A stretch of 6,109 bases of DNA from an uncultured Clostridia bacterium. GTDB lineage: Bacteria; Bacillota; Clostridia; Acetivibrionales; CALMWN01. Below are positions 5,490 to 6,109 of this stretch, one piece after another. The position numbers and the translations under genes were made by a program. Below the pieces are notes generated by a model. That model saw nothing but the letters and a program-made list of their open reading frames with translations. It did not search any database and had not been told where the DNA came from. Numbering within the stretch: the stretch's first letter is position 1; the number at the start of each line of letters is the position of its first letter. The stretch spans positions 1 to 6,109 of the forward strand of contig CALMWN010000447.1 in assembly GCA_937873555.1 (NCBI GenBank), given 5' to 3'.

Positions 5490-6109
5490 ATGAATACACA
5501 TGAATACTATATGAGTAAGGCGCTGGAGCTTGCAAAAAATGGCTGGGGTAAAACCAATCCCAACCCTCTTGTCGGTGCAGTAATTTTAAAAAACGGAGAA
5601 ATTATTGCAGAGGGTTGCCATGAAGCGCTTGGATGTGCACATGCAGAGGTGGCTGCGTTTAACAATGCAAGGCAGAATGTGGAGGGCAGTACGTTATATG
5701 TCAACCTTGAACCATGCTCCCATTACGGCAGGACTCCGCCCTGCGCCAATGCAATTATACAGGCTGGGGTAAGAGAAGTCATTGTAGCCATGACAGATCC
5801 AAACCCAAAGGTGTCCGGAACAGGAATAAAAATGCTTGAAGCCGCCGGAATAAATGTAAGGGTGGGAGTGCTTGAAGAAGAAGCCAGAAAGTTGAATGAG
5901 ATATTCATAAAGTATATAACAAAAAGAAGGCCGTTTGTCATCATGAAATCGGCTATGACGCTGGATGGAAAAACAGCTTCATTTACCGGTGATTCCAGAT
6001 GGGTTACCGGTGAGGCCTCAAGAAATTATGTTCATATAATAAGAGACAGAGTTTCAGCAATCATGGTCGGGGTAAATACAGTTATAAGCGATAATCCTTC
6101 CCTTACTAC
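5490..6109 (+). CDS. ribD: Bifunctional riboflavin deaminase/reductase RibD, C-terminus cut by window edge
   Basis: RibD carries out two successive steps of riboflavin synthesis: deamination of 2,5-diamino-6-ribosylamino-4(3H)-pyrimidinone 5'-phosphate, then NADPH-dependent reduction of the ribosyl side chain. The 206 visible codons cover the whole deaminase domain and the start of the reductase; the family is about 360-370 residues. The zinc site is complete: H51 and catalytic E53 in CAHAEVAAF, C76 in LEPCSHYGRTPPC and C85 at its end. The substrate loop TNPNPLVGAV is at 22-31. The reductase domain begins near residue 149 (RRPFVIMKSAMTLDGK) and shows DSRWVTGEASR and the loop GVNTVISDNPSLT before the window ends. 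The ATG at 5490 follows GGAG (5477-5480) by 9 bases. Expression is controlled by the FMN riboswitch upstream. Other rib genes are expected downstream but are outside the window. Confidence 0.97.
   Translation, partial: MNTHEYYMSKALELAKNGWGKTNPNPLVGAVILKNGEIIAEGCHEALGCAHAEVAAFNNARQNVEGSTLYVNLEPCSHYGRTPPCANAIIQAGVREVIVAMTDPNPKVSGTGIKMLEAAGINVRVGVLEEEARKLNEIFIKYITKRRPFVIMKSAMTLDGKTASFTGDSRWVTGEASRNYVHIIRDRVSAIMVGVNTVISDNPSLT

Noticed and set aside
5507..5944. Minus-strand open frames inside ribD.
   Set aside because: RibD's catalytic motifs are intact on the plus strand, so these are shadows.
2109..6109. A functional link between the activase operon and riboflavin synthesis, such as a flavin-dependent reductase pathway.
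   Set aside because: The rib operon has its own promoter and riboswitch, and the activase-type proteins use Fe-S clusters; adjacency alone does not support a shared pathway.

Overview
The window comes from an AT-rich, endospore-forming, anaerobic Firmicute, most likely a member of the Clostridia. The evidence is a spoVA-type sporulation operon, strong GGAGG-type ribosome binding sites, frequent TTG starts, and an oxygen-sensitive type of 2-hydroxyacyl-CoA dehydratase activase system. No RNA genes, insertion sequences or CRISPR arrays were seen.

Left block (1-1515, minus strand): a tightly packed operon transcribed leftwards. It holds a small DUF1657 protein, a DUF421 membrane protein with a DUF1657-like tail (a '2Duf'-type protein), and spoVAC, which runs off the left edge. 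This order resembles the mobile spoVA operon (spoVA2mob) linked to high spore heat resistance in Bacillus; spoVAD and spoVAE would be expected just beyond position 1.

Middle gap (1516-2108): a divergent region with a decayed N-terminal fragment of a second DUF421 gene on the plus strand (1705-1872), followed by an AT-rich leader without genes.

Central block (2109-5198, plus strand): three closely spaced genes form one operon. They are a BadF/HgdC-type ATPase activase with a [4Fe-4S] site and an extra C-terminal cysteine module, then two mutually homologous, cysteine-rich proteins of the DUF2229/COG3580 and COG3581 types. Together they look like an ATP-driven low-potential electron donor plus a heterodimeric Fe-S acceptor. 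The substrate cannot be read from the sequence.

Right block (5199-6109, plus strand): a good sigma-A promoter, a complete FMN riboswitch with a terminator-type expression platform, and the first two thirds of ribD, the start of a riboflavin biosynthesis operon. The riboswitch 5' strand is complementary to the terminator's left arm, which suggests how the switch works.
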